Assembly (NCBI RefSeq): GCF_003234655.2
Contig: NZ_CP126271.1
Location: 62,001 to 126,000 of the forward strand
Source: Curtobacterium sp. MCLR17_007
Lineage (GTDB): Bacteria; Actinomycetota; Actinomycetes; Actinomycetales; Microbacteriaceae
DNA: 64,000 nucleotides
Reading direction: 5' to 3'
The notes under the pieces were generated by a model, which was given only the letters and a program-made list of their open reading frames with translations, was not told the origin of the DNA and made no database searches. The position numbers and the translations under genes were made by a program. Position 1 is the stretch's first letter. Every line of letters starts with the position of its first letter. Positions 32,104 through 39,946 of the stretch are shown piece after piece.

Positions 32104-33279
32104 ATGGACGACACGGCAACACCACGCGGCGCGTCGGACCCGGGCGCGGGTGCGACGGGCTCGACGGGCGCGGACGCGGACGGGCGCCGGGGGGCGGCCC
32201 GAGCGGTCCGTGCTGCTCGACCGACGCTCGTCGCGGTCGCGCGTGCCGCCGGGGTCGCTCCGTCCACGGCGTCGCTCGCCTTCAGCGGGACGGGCCCGGT
32301 GTCCGACGAGACCCGCGCTCGGGTCCTCGCCGCAGCGGCCGAACTCGGCTACGACGGGCCCGATCCGCGGGCGCGCTCGCTGCGCCGGGGCCGGTCCGGG
32401 GTGATCGGGGTCGTGATGGACGACCGGCTGAGCGACGCCTTCCGCGACCCGGTGAACGTCCTGACGCTCGACGGCATCGCGGAGGTCGCGGGCGAAGCGG
32501 GTGCGTCCCTGCTGCTGGTCCGCAGCCCGCTCGACGACGAACGCGGCGCGGGGCCGCTCGTCGACGCTCCGATGGACGCCGTCGTGCTGGTGGGCTGCAA
32601 CGTGCGGGTCGACCCGGCGGTCGCCGTCCTGCGGCGTCGGGGGATCCCGGTCGTCGCGATCGAGGCCGACGACATCGAGGGCGCGGTCCCCATCCAGCTC
32701 GACAACCGCGAGGGCTCCCGCCGAGCCGCCGCGTTCCTCCGTGACCTCGGGCACGAGTCGGTGACGGTCGTGACGCTGCCGCTCGACGCATCGCACCACC
32801 GCGGCCCGATGTCCGCCGAGCGGTTCGCCGCCGGTGCCGCGCACACGACCATGGAACGGCTGCGCGGTGTGCGCGGCGTGTACCCGGACGCCGTCGCGAT
32901 CGAGGCCGGCGGCAGCTCGGTCGAAGAGGGCCGCATCGCCGGAGACCTGCTGTTCGGGCCCGGCGGGACGCGTCCGACCGCGGTCGTGGCGCAGAGTGAC
33001 CTGCTCGCGGTCGGGGTCATCTCGGCCGCGCTCGAGGCCGGGCTCCGCGTCCCCGAGGACGTCAGCGTGGTGGGCTTCGACGGCATCCGCGTGGACGACA
33101 GCCTGCTGCACCGCTCGCCGATCCGGCAGCTGACCACGCTCGTGCAGCCCTTCGTGCAGAAGGGCCAGGCGGCCGCGCGGGCAGCGCTCGCCATGCTCGA
33201 GGGCGCTTCACCCCAGGGTGCGTCGTTCCGCTCCGAGCTCCGCGTCGGCGACACGACGGGCCCCCCGCGCGCGTCCTGA
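32104..33279 (+). CDS. LacI-family transcriptional regulator
   Basis: This 391-residue repressor has a LacI helix-turn-helix (PTLVAVARAAGVAPSTASLAFSGTGPVSDETRARVLAAAAELGYDGPDPRARSL) and a periplasmic-binding-like sensor domain (GVIGVVMDDRL, VSVVGFDGIRVDD, QPFVQKGQAAARAAL). About 38 Gly/Ala/Asp-rich residues precede the DNA-binding domain, which is unusual. A later start is possible, but the ATG at 32104 is 8 bases after a -10-like TACGCT and may be leaderless. It probably represses the divergent MFS gene and itself. Confidence 0.92.
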   Translation: MDDTATPRGASDPGAGATGSTGADADGRRGAARAVRAARPTLVAVARAAGVAPSTASLAFSGTGPVSDETRARVLAAAAELGYDGPDPRARSLRRGRSGVIGVVMDDRLSDAFRDPVNVLTLDGIAEVAGEAGASLLLVRSPLDDERGAGPLVDAPMDAVVLVGCNVRVDPAVAVLRRRGIPVVAIEADDIEGAVPIQLDNREGSRRAAAFLRDLGHESVTVVTLPLDASHHRGPMSAERFAAGAAHTTMERLRGVRGVYPDAVAIEAGGSSVEEGRIAGDLLFGPGGTRPTAVVAQSDLLAVGVISAALEAGLRVPEDVSVVGFDGIRVDDSLLHRSPIRQLTTLVQPFVQKGQAAARAALAMLEGASPQGASFRSELRVGDTTGPPRAS

Positions 33280-33289
33280 GCCCGGTCGA

Positions 33290-33442
33290 CGAACCTCGCA
33301 CCGTGCCGGTTCGCCGGCCGCTCGTGCGAGTTTGGTGGCTCGGTGCGAGCTTGTTTCCTCGCACGGAACCGCCAACCTCTCACCGAGCGCGAACCTCGCA
33401 CCGTGCGCGAGCCCCGCACCGGCCGCGAACCTCGCACCGTGC
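33290..33442. repeat. Degenerate GAACCTCGCACCG repeat cluster
   Basis: CGAACCTCGCACCGTGC occurs exactly at 33290-33306, 33390-33406 and 33426-33442. Partial copies lie between (GAGCCCCGCACCGGC near 33410) and inverted versions such as CTCGTGCGAG and CGGTGCGAG occur near 33330-33350. The cluster fills the 184-base gap between the convergent LacI and MATE genes. Its role is unknown. Confidence 0.75.
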
Positions 33443-33463
33443 GACCGCACGCCCCCACCCCCG

Positions 33464-34774
33464 TCACCGCGTCAGGGCCACCGCGATCCACCCCGGCCGG
33501 TGCGCCCGGACCCCGAGCGTGACCGCCCGCACGCCGATGTACCCGAAGGCGAACACCGCCCACAGCGCCACGAGCCCGTGGCCGAACGCCCACAGCAGCG
33601 GCAGGTACACGACCAGGTTCACCCCGCCGGCGATCGCCAGGTACCGGGCGTCACCCGCGCCGATCAACACCCCGTCGAGCACGAACACGTAGCCCGCCAC
33701 CGGCATCCCGACCGCGATGAGCACCAGCACGAGCGGCAGCGCCGAGCGGACCGCCGCCGAGTCGGAGAACACCGGCCCGAGCACCCCGCTCACGGCGAGC
33801 GTCAGCGCCCCGAGCAGCACGCCGCCGGCGATCCCGAGCACCACGAGTCGGGTCGTCACCAGGCGGACCCGCTCGGCGTCCCGGGCGCCGAGCGCGTGCC
33901 CGACGAGCGCCTGCCCGGCGATGGCCAGGGCGTCGAGCGCGAACGCCAGCGTGCTGAACACCGTCAGCCCCACCTGGGTGGTCGCGAGCCCGGTCGTCCC
34001 CAGCCCCGCCGCGACACCGACGGTCGCGAGCATCGCCACGCGCAGTGACGCCGTCCGCAGGAACAGCCACGCGCCCGAGCGCAGCGCCCGCACCACGCCG
34101 GAGGTCCCCGGACGCAGCGCAGCGCCCACCCGCCGCGCTGCCCGGACCGCGATCACGATGTACACCGCCGCCATCGCCCACTGCACGACGACCGTGCCGG
34201 CCGCCGACCCCGCGACACCCCACCCGAAGCCGTAGATCAGCAGTGCGTTGAGCAGCCCGTTCGCCACGAAGCCGACCGTCGCGACGACGAGCGGCGTCCT
34301 GGTGTCCTGCAGTCCGCGCAGCAGCCCGGTCGACGCGGTCACGAGCAGGATCCCGGGCAGCCCGACGAGCGACACGGTCAGGTACGACGTCGCCGCACCG
34401 GACACCGCCGCGTCCGCGCCGAACAGCGCCACGAGCGGTCCAGCGAGCGGCCACCCGACCAGGGCCAGCACGACCCCGAGTCCGAGCGCGAGCCACATCC
34501 CGTCGATCCCGGCGTGCACGGCGCCGCGTCGGTCACCGCCACCGAGCGCGCGGGCCACCGCGGGCGTCGTCGAGTACGCCAGGAACACGAGCAGTCCGGT
34601 GACAGTCTGCAGCACCGCGCTCGCGAGCCCGACCGCGGCGAGCGGGGTCGCCCCGAGGTGGCCGACCAGGGCCGTGTCCGTCAGCAGGAACAGCGGCTCG
34701 ACGACGAGCGCACCGAGCGCCGGCAGCGCCAGGCGGACGATGTCGCGGTCGACGGCGCGACGGGACGGGGGCAT
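33464..34774 (-). CDS. MATE-family efflux transporter (DinF-like)
   Basis: This 436-residue, 12-TM antiporter shows the MATE pattern in both halves: LALPALGALVVEPLFLLTDTALVGHLGATPLAAVGLAS at the N-terminus, STGLLRGLQDTRTPLVVATVGFVANGLLNALLIYGFGWGVAGSA in the middle, and GQALVGHALGARDAERV and GVLIGAGDARYLAIAGGVNLVVYLPL in the second half. It probably exports drugs or toxic metabolites using Na+ or H+. The ATG lies 6 bases after CATGAT without a ribosome-binding site, consistent with a leaderless start. Confidence 0.93.
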   Translation of the reverse strand: MPPSRRAVDRDIVRLALPALGALVVEPLFLLTDTALVGHLGATPLAAVGLASAVLQTVTGLLVFLAYSTTPAVARALGGGDRRGAVHAGIDGMWLALGLGVVLALVGWPLAGPLVALFGADAAVSGAATSYLTVSLVGLPGILLVTASTGLLRGLQDTRTPLVVATVGFVANGLLNALLIYGFGWGVAGSAAGTVVVQWAMAAVYIVIAVRAARRVGAALRPGTSGVVRALRSGAWLFLRTASLRVAMLATVGVAAGLGTTGLATTQVGLTVFSTLAFALDALAIAGQALVGHALGARDAERVRLVTTRLVVLGIAGGVLLGALTLAVSGVLGPVFSDSAAVRSALPLVLVLIAVGMPVAGYVFVLDGVLIGAGDARYLAIAGGVNLVVYLPLLWAFGHGLVALWAVFAFGYIGVRAVTLGVRAHRPGWIAVALTR

Positions 34775-34891
34775 CAGGTCATCATGCCGGACCGGCCGGG
34801 AGGCCCTGGTCGCCCCGCGTGCACACCGTGCGGTGCGTGGACACGGCGCCCACGGCCTCCCGTCCGGGGGCGAGACCGTACCGGCTGCGCG

Positions 34892-36229
34892 TCAGTCGGC
34901 GCGCGGTTCGGCGGGGACGCCGCCGGTGGCGGCGTGCGCGGTCTCCGACGCGTCCGGGACCGCGGGGTCGGTGCCCCGGGCGCGACCGATCAGGTCCATC
35001 AGGTGGTAGACGACGATCGCGGCGACGGTACCGACGATGATGCCGCCGAAGCTGGCCTGCCCGAACGAGAACGTGAAGTCCGCGATGCCGATGATGAGCG
35101 CGATGCCCGCGGTGAGCTGGTTCTTCGGCTTGGCGAAGTCGACGCGGTTCTCGACCCAGATGCGGATGCCGATGACGCCGATCAGGCCGTAGAGCGCCGT
35201 GGTCGCTCCGCCCAGGACACCCGCCGGCACGCTCGAGATGACCGCGCCGATCTTCGGGGACAGCCCGAGCAGCACGGCGGCGATCGCGGCGACCCAGTAC
35301 GCGGCGGTCGAGAAGACCCGCGTGGCCGCCATCACGCCGATGTTCTCGCCGTAGGTCGTGGTCGCTGACCCGCCGCCGACACCGGCCAGCACCGTCGAGA
35401 TGCCGTCCGCCATCAGGGCCCGGCCGGTCAGCGGGGTGAGGTCACGGCCGGTGAGCTGTCCGACGCCCTTGACGTGCCCGACGTTCTCGGCGACCAGCGC
35501 GAGCACGACCGGCACGAACGCCAGGTAGATCGGCAGCTGCGCGGGGTCGAACGCCGGCGCGGTGAACTCGGGCAGGCCGATCCAGGGCTTGTCGGCCACC
35601 GTCGAGAAGTCGACCTGCCCGCCGATGAGCGCCGCGACGTACCCGATGACGACACCGATGACGATCGACAGCCGCCCGAGCAGGCCCTTGAAGAGCACCG
35701 TGACCAGGATGATCGACAGCAGGGTGATGAGCGCGACGACGGGGGACTTCGTGAAGTTGTCGCGGGCCGCCGGCGCCAGGTTGAACCCGATCAGGGCGAC
35801 GATCGCGCCGGACACGATCGGCGGCATCAGCCGGTCGATCCACCCCGCGCCCGCCAGGTGCACGACCAGGCCGACCACGGCGAGCAGGGCACCGACCACG
35901 ATGATGCCGGACAGGGCGAGCGGGATGCCGCCGATCTTCGTCGCGGCACCGATCGGCGCGATGAACGCGAACGAGGAGCCGAGGTAGCTCGGCAGCCGGT
36001 TGCCGGTGATGAGCAGGAACAGGATCGTCCCGATGCCGCTGAACAGCAGGGTGGTCGACGGCGGGAACCCGGTCAGCAGCGGGACCAGGAACGTCGCGCC
36101 GAACATCGCGACGACGTGCTGGACGCCGAGCCCGATCGTGCGCCCCCAGGTCAGGCGCTCGTCGGGCGCCACGATCGTCGTCGCGGAGACGGTCGTGCCG
36201 TCGCCGTGCAGCTTCCACGGAAGTCCCAT
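34892..36229 (-). CDS. NCS2-family uracil/xanthine permease
   Basis: This 445-residue nucleobase transporter shows LGVQHVVAMFGATFLVPLLTGFPPSTTLLFSGIGTILF at the start, VLALVAENVGHVKGVGQLTG (transport-site Glu) and GGSATTTYGENIGVMAATRVFS, the UraA-like signature with Glu. The number of hydrophobic segments fits the 14-TM NCS2 fold. It probably imports uracil. The ATG at 36229 is 6 bases after TACGGT with no ribosome-binding site, and it diverges from the M13 peptidase gene, which has a similar start. Confidence 0.93.
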   Translation of the reverse strand: MGLPWKLHGDGTTVSATTIVAPDERLTWGRTIGLGVQHVVAMFGATFLVPLLTGFPPSTTLLFSGIGTILFLLITGNRLPSYLGSSFAFIAPIGAATKIGGIPLALSGIIVVGALLAVVGLVVHLAGAGWIDRLMPPIVSGAIVALIGFNLAPAARDNFTKSPVVALITLLSIILVTVLFKGLLGRLSIVIGVVIGYVAALIGGQVDFSTVADKPWIGLPEFTAPAFDPAQLPIYLAFVPVVLALVAENVGHVKGVGQLTGRDLTPLTGRALMADGISTVLAGVGGGSATTTYGENIGVMAATRVFSTAAYWVAAIAAVLLGLSPKIGAVISSVPAGVLGGATTALYGLIGVIGIRIWVENRVDFAKPKNQLTAGIALIIGIADFTFSFGQASFGGIIVGTVAAIVVYHLMDLIGRARGTDPAVPDASETAHAATGGVPAEPRAD

Positions 36230-36305
36230 GCGACGACCGTACCGGCCGGGCGCGGATCCCCGACGCGGGGTGGACCGCAGGGCACCGGTGACTATCGTGG
36301 ATCGC

Positions 36306-38270
36306 ATGACCGACGTCGCAGGCACCACAGGGATCCAGACCGACGAACTCGACGAGACCGTGCAGCCCGGGGACGACCTGTACCGCCACGTCAACGGACG
36401 GTGGATCGACGCCACGCCCATCCCGGACGACAAGGCGCGCTACGGCTCGTTCACCGTGCTGGCCGAGGCCGCCGAGGTCGCCGTCCGCGAGATCATCGAG
36501 CGCTCGCAGCAGGCCGCACCCGGCACCGAGGAGCGCAAGGTCGGGGACCTCTACACGTCGTTCACCGACGAGACCGCACTCGAGGCACTCGGCACCGGCC
36601 CGATCGAGCCCCTGCTGGCCGAGGTCGCCGCCGTCGAGACCACCGCTGACGTCATCCGCATGGTCGGCCGCTTCGAGCGACTGGGCCTGCCGAGCTTCCT
36701 GCAGCTCTTCGTCGACAACGACCCGGGCGACCCCGAGTCCTACGTGGTGTTCCTCGAGCAGTCCGGTCTCGGGCTGCCCGACGAGTCGTACTACCGCGAG
36801 GAGCGCTTCGCCGACATCCGCGACAAGTACCGCGAGTTCGTCGCGGCGATGTTCCCGCTCGCCGGGTACGACGAGAGCGCCGACCGCACCGAGCACGTCA
36901 TCCGGCTCGAGACGGCGCTCGCCGGCAAGCACTGGGACAACGTCGCCACGCGGGACAGTCAGAAGACCTACAACAAGCTGCCCTGGTCCGAGGTGGCGGC
37001 ACTCGCTCCCGGCATCGACCTGCAGCTGTGGTGGGAGGCGATCGACGCCCCGCTCGGCGCGTTCGAGACGGTCGTCGTCCGCGAGCCCTCGTTCCTGACC
37101 GGCCTGGCCGAGCTGCTGCAGTCCGAGACCCTCAGCGCCTGGAAAGACTGGCTGGCGTGGCAGGTCATCCGGGGTTCGGCGCCCTACCTGACCAGTGCCT
37201 TCTCGGCGACGAGCTTCTCGTTCTACGGCACCGCCCTCACCGGCGCACCCAAGCAGCGCGAGCGCTGGAAGCGGGGCGTCTCGCTCGTCGAGGGCGCGAT
37301 GGGCGAGGCCGTCGGCCGGATCTACGTGCAGGAGCACTTCGACGAGACCTCGAAGGCGACGATGGACGACCTCGTCGCGCACCTGGTCGAGGCGTACCGG
37401 CAGAGCATCACCGCGCTCGACTGGATGACCGACGAGACCCGTGGCCGGGCCCTCGAGAAGCTCGACAAGTTCACCCCGAAGATCGGCTACCCGGTGCGGT
37501 GGCGCGACTACTCCGCGCTGCCGGTCACGGCGGACGACCTGCTCGCGAACGTCCGCGCGGTGGCGAGCTTCCAGGTGGACCGCGAGCTCGGCAAGATCGG
37601 CAAGCCGATCGACCGCGACGAGTGGTTCATGACCCCGCAGACCATCAACGCCTACTACAACCCGGGCTTCAACGAGATCGTGTTCCCGGCGGCCATCCTG
37701 CAGTTCCCGTTCTTCGACGCCGGCCGGGACGCCGCCGCGAACTACGGTGCGATCGGTGCCGTCATCGGGCACGAGATCGGGCACGGCTTCGACGACCAGG
37801 GCTCGCAGTACGACGGTGACGGGCGCCTGCAGAACTGGTGGACCGAGGCCGACCGTGCCGCGTTCGAGGAACGCACGAAGGCCCTCATCGCGCAGTACGA
37901 CGCTCTCGTGCCGGCCGAGGTGCCGGACAACCACGTCAACGGGGCGCTCACGATCGGTGAGAACATCGGCGACCTGGGTGGGCTGTCCATCGCGTGGAAG
38001 GCCTACCTGCTCTCGCTCGACGGCCACGAGCCCGCCGTGATCGACGGGCTCTCCGGTGCAGAGCGGTTCTTCCTGAGCTGGGCCCAGGCCTGGCGGATGG
38101 CGATCCGACCGGAAGAGGCCGAGCGGCTGCTGACGATCGACCCGCACTCGCCGAACGAGTTCCGCTGCAACCAGGTCGTCCGGAACATCGACGTGTTCCA
38201 CGAGACCTTCGGCGTGACCGAGCAGGACGCGATGTACCTCGACCCCGCCGAGCGCGTCGCGATCTGGTGA
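36306..38270 (+). CDS. M13-family (neprilysin-like) zinc metallopeptidase
   Basis: This 654-residue peptidase carries the zinc motif VIGHEIGHGFDDQG near 480 (HExxH) and the third ligand in GALTIGENIGDLGGLSIA (ExxxD). NAYYNPGFNEIVFPAAILQFPFF supplies the substrate-binding NAYY motif, and FFLSWAQAWR and DPHSPNEFRCN complete the C-terminal signature. There is no signal peptide or membrane anchor, so it acts in the cytoplasm or leaves by another route, presumably on small peptides. TATCGT lies 7 bases before the ATG without a ribosome-binding site. Confidence 0.95.
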   Translation: MTDVAGTTGIQTDELDETVQPGDDLYRHVNGRWIDATPIPDDKARYGSFTVLAEAAEVAVREIIERSQQAAPGTEERKVGDLYTSFTDETALEALGTGPIEPLLAEVAAVETTADVIRMVGRFERLGLPSFLQLFVDNDPGDPESYVVFLEQSGLGLPDESYYREERFADIRDKYREFVAAMFPLAGYDESADRTEHVIRLETALAGKHWDNVATRDSQKTYNKLPWSEVAALAPGIDLQLWWEAIDAPLGAFETVVVREPSFLTGLAELLQSETLSAWKDWLAWQVIRGSAPYLTSAFSATSFSFYGTALTGAPKQRERWKRGVSLVEGAMGEAVGRIYVQEHFDETSKATMDDLVAHLVEAYRQSITALDWMTDETRGRALEKLDKFTPKIGYPVRWRDYSALPVTADDLLANVRAVASFQVDRELGKIGKPIDRDEWFMTPQTINAYYNPGFNEIVFPAAILQFPFFDAGRDAAANYGAIGAVIGHEIGHGFDDQGSQYDGDGRLQNWWTEADRAAFEERTKALIAQYDALVPAEVPDNHVNGALTIGENIGDLGGLSIAWKAYLLSLDGHEPAVIDGLSGAERFFLSWAQAWRMAIRPEEAERLLTIDPHSPNEFRCNQVVRNIDVFHETFGVTEQDAMYLDPAERVAIW

Positions 38271-39208
38271 TGGTCGAGCCCGACGCGGCCCCGTCCTCGC
38301 GGCGGCGACGCCAGGACGGTCGCGCGGGCGCGGGGAGCCGTGCACGTGGTCGCCACCGCGGCGGCGGCGAGGACCGGTTCTCCGCGACGGTCGAGGCCCT
38401 CGGGGGACTCGCGCTGGACGGAGCCGGTGTCAGCGCGTCGGTCATCGACACCTCGAGCGGTCGAGCGCTGCTGGCCGTCGACGACCGCATGGTCCAGTCC
38501 GTCGGCGGACTCGGACGGGTCCTGCTGCTGATCGAGGTCGCGGCGCGGCTCGAGGACGGTCGGCTGCACGGGGACCGGCTGCAGCGGATGGCGCGCGACA
38601 CCGCCGCGGGGCCGGGCCTCTGGCAGTTCCTGCAGGAGCCGACGATGCAGGTGTCCGACCTGGCGACCCTGGTCGGGGCGACCGCCGACGCGTGGGCGAC
38701 GAACGCCCTGCTGTCGACGGTCGGCATCGACGCCGTCCGTGAGCGCGCCGAGTCGCTCGGGGTCGAGCGGTCCGCGTTCATCGACCGTGTCCGTGACCGC
38801 CGGGGCCCGGACGACGCGCCCGACGTCGCCGTGGCGGCGGCCGGCGAGCTCAGCTGGGTGATGCGGGGCCTCGCGCTCGGCGAGGTCGTGGACGAGGGCG
38901 TGTCGAACCGTGTGCTCGGGTGGTTGTCCCTGGCGAGCGACCTCAGCCTGGTCGCGGGGTCGTTCGGTCTCGACCCCCTCGCGCACCGGGCGCTCGACCA
39001 CGGTCTGCAGGCGGTCGCCGTCACCGGGACGGGCCCGGGAGTCCGTTCCGAGGCGGGGGTCCTGCGCGGTCCCGGCTCGTCGGTCAGCTACGCGGTGACC
39101 GTGACGTTCGAGGACGACACCCTCGACCGGCGTCTGGCCGTCGTCGAGGCGCTGCGGACCATGGGCACCGAGGTGCTCGACGCGGTCCACGTGACCGTGA
39201 CCCGCTGA
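38270..39208 (+). CDS. Class-A beta-lactamase-fold protein lacking catalytic motifs
   Basis: This 312-residue protein begins with a basic, disordered 35-residue stretch and then follows the serine beta-lactamase fold: VSASVIDTSSGRALLAVDDR, RVLLLIEVAARLEDG, LVGATADAWATNALLSTVG and AVAVTGTGPGVRSEAGVLRG. At the SxxK site it reads SVGGLGR, so aligned Ser and Lys are Gly and Arg. SDN is replaced by ADA, and KTG by VTG. It is therefore probably catalytically dead and may bind or regulate. Its ATG overlaps the stop of the M13 peptidase, implying a joint function. Confidence 0.82.
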   Translation: MVEPDAAPSSRRRRQDGRAGAGSRARGRHRGGGEDRFSATVEALGGLALDGAGVSASVIDTSSGRALLAVDDRMVQSVGGLGRVLLLIEVAARLEDGRLHGDRLQRMARDTAAGPGLWQFLQEPTMQVSDLATLVGATADAWATNALLSTVGIDAVRERAESLGVERSAFIDRVRDRRGPDDAPDVAVAAAGELSWVMRGLALGEVVDEGVSNRVLGWLSLASDLSLVAGSFGLDPLAHRALDHGLQAVAVTGTGPGVRSEAGVLRGPGSSVSYAVTVTFEDDTLDRRLAVVEALRTMGTEVLDAVHVTVTR

Positions 39209-39235
39209 CCCGCTGACCCGCTGACCCCACGCACG

Positions 39236-39292
39236 AACGCCCCGGCCGTGTGACGGTCGGGGCGTTGCGTGACGGAGGCAGGTCGTGCCTCC
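39236..39292. terminator. Double hairpin between convergent genes
   Basis: AACGCCCCG (39236-39244) pairs with CGGGGCGTT (39258-39266), and GGAGGCA (39274-39280) with TGCCTCC (39286-39292). They occupy the gap between the beta-lactamase-like gene and the small minus-strand gene. Immediately before, GCTGACCC is repeated three times, giving three in-frame stop codons in a row. Confidence 0.65.
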
Positions 39293-39299
39293 AGGCCGG

Positions 39300-39491
39300 T
39301 CAGCTGTGCTTCTTGGCGGCCTTCTCGAGCTTCTTGCGGAGCTTCTTCCGCGACTTGCGGGCGTGCGGGTCGTTCCACATCTTGCGGGCGGTCTCGCCCT
39401 TGGACTGCTTGATCACGGTGCGGTTGGACCGCGAGCCGAACCAGAACCCGATGAGCACGATGGCGGCGATGACGAGCAGGCGGTTGCGCAT
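39300..39491 (-). CDS. Small membrane-anchored YtxH-like protein
   Basis: This 63-residue protein has an N-terminal membrane segment (RLLVIAAIVLIGFWFGSRS) and a strongly basic tail (KSRKKLRKKLEKAAKKH). It is the last gene of the envelope-stress cluster. Its start, MRNRLL followed by a glycine-rich segment, GSR and then KxWN, parallels the small protein at 50310, suggesting paralogy. The basic tail could contact nucleic acid, ribosomes or phospholipid. The start at 39491 is 33 bases from the upstream membrane-protein gene. Confidence 0.75.
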   Translation of the reverse strand: MRNRLLVIAAIVLIGFWFGSRSNRTVIKQSKGETARKMWNDPHARKSRKKLRKKLEKAAKKHS

Positions 39492-39523
39492 GGTGAGTCC
39501 CTTCAGTGTCGGATCCCGGCCGG

Positions 39524-39946
39524 TCAGCCGGTGATCCGTCGTACGAGGTCGGTGATGATCGGCCACACGTCGCCGGCCCGGTCTGCCGAGCCGATCGCGA
39601 CGGTGACGAGCGGGTAGGCCGTCACGGCGAGGGTGACGAGGACCGCGAGGACGACCGGCACCCACGCTGCCACGCTACGACGCCGGGTGACGGCGAGGAT
39701 CAGCAAGGCGAGCACGACGACCCCGCCCAGGATCGTCACGAGGGTGACGCGGACGAACGGGAACGGCACCAGGCCCGCGGTGGTGGCCGTGACGCCGGCC
39801 AGGAAGCCCGTCAGCGGCAGGAACGCGCCGACGAAGAGCAGGAGGACGGCGAGGACGCCGACCACCGCGGCGATCCAGACGCCGCGGGCGCGCGGCGGAC
39901 GTTCCCGACCGAAGCGACGGCCGCGGCGTCCGGACCACACGGTCAT
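39524..39946 (-). CDS. Integral membrane protein of unknown function
   Basis: This 140-residue protein has a basic N-terminus (SGRRGRRFGRERPPRAR) and three to four hydrophobic segments (IAAVVGVLAVLLLFVGAFL, VTLVTILGGVVVLALLILAV, VPVVLAVLVTLAVTAYPL). No motif is recognised. It overlaps the stop of the Gls24-LEA gene (GTG/ATG coupling) and belongs to the envelope-stress cluster. It may be a membrane partner of the Asp23-type proteins. Confidence 0.75.
   Translation of the reverse strand: MTVWSGRRGRRFGRERPPRARGVWIAAVVGVLAVLLLFVGAFLPLTGFLAGVTATTAGLVPFPFVRVTLVTILGGVVVLALLILAVTRRRSVAAWVPVVLAVLVTLAVTAYPLVTVAIGSADRAGDVWPIITDLVRRITG

Noticed and set aside
33290..33442. CRISPR-like array
   Set aside because: The repeat copies are 17 bases, unevenly spaced (100 and 36 bases) and partly inverted, and there are no cas genes.
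38270..39208. Active beta-lactamase resistance gene
   Set aside because: The Ser-x-x-Lys, SDN and KTG motifs are all altered and there is no signal peptide.
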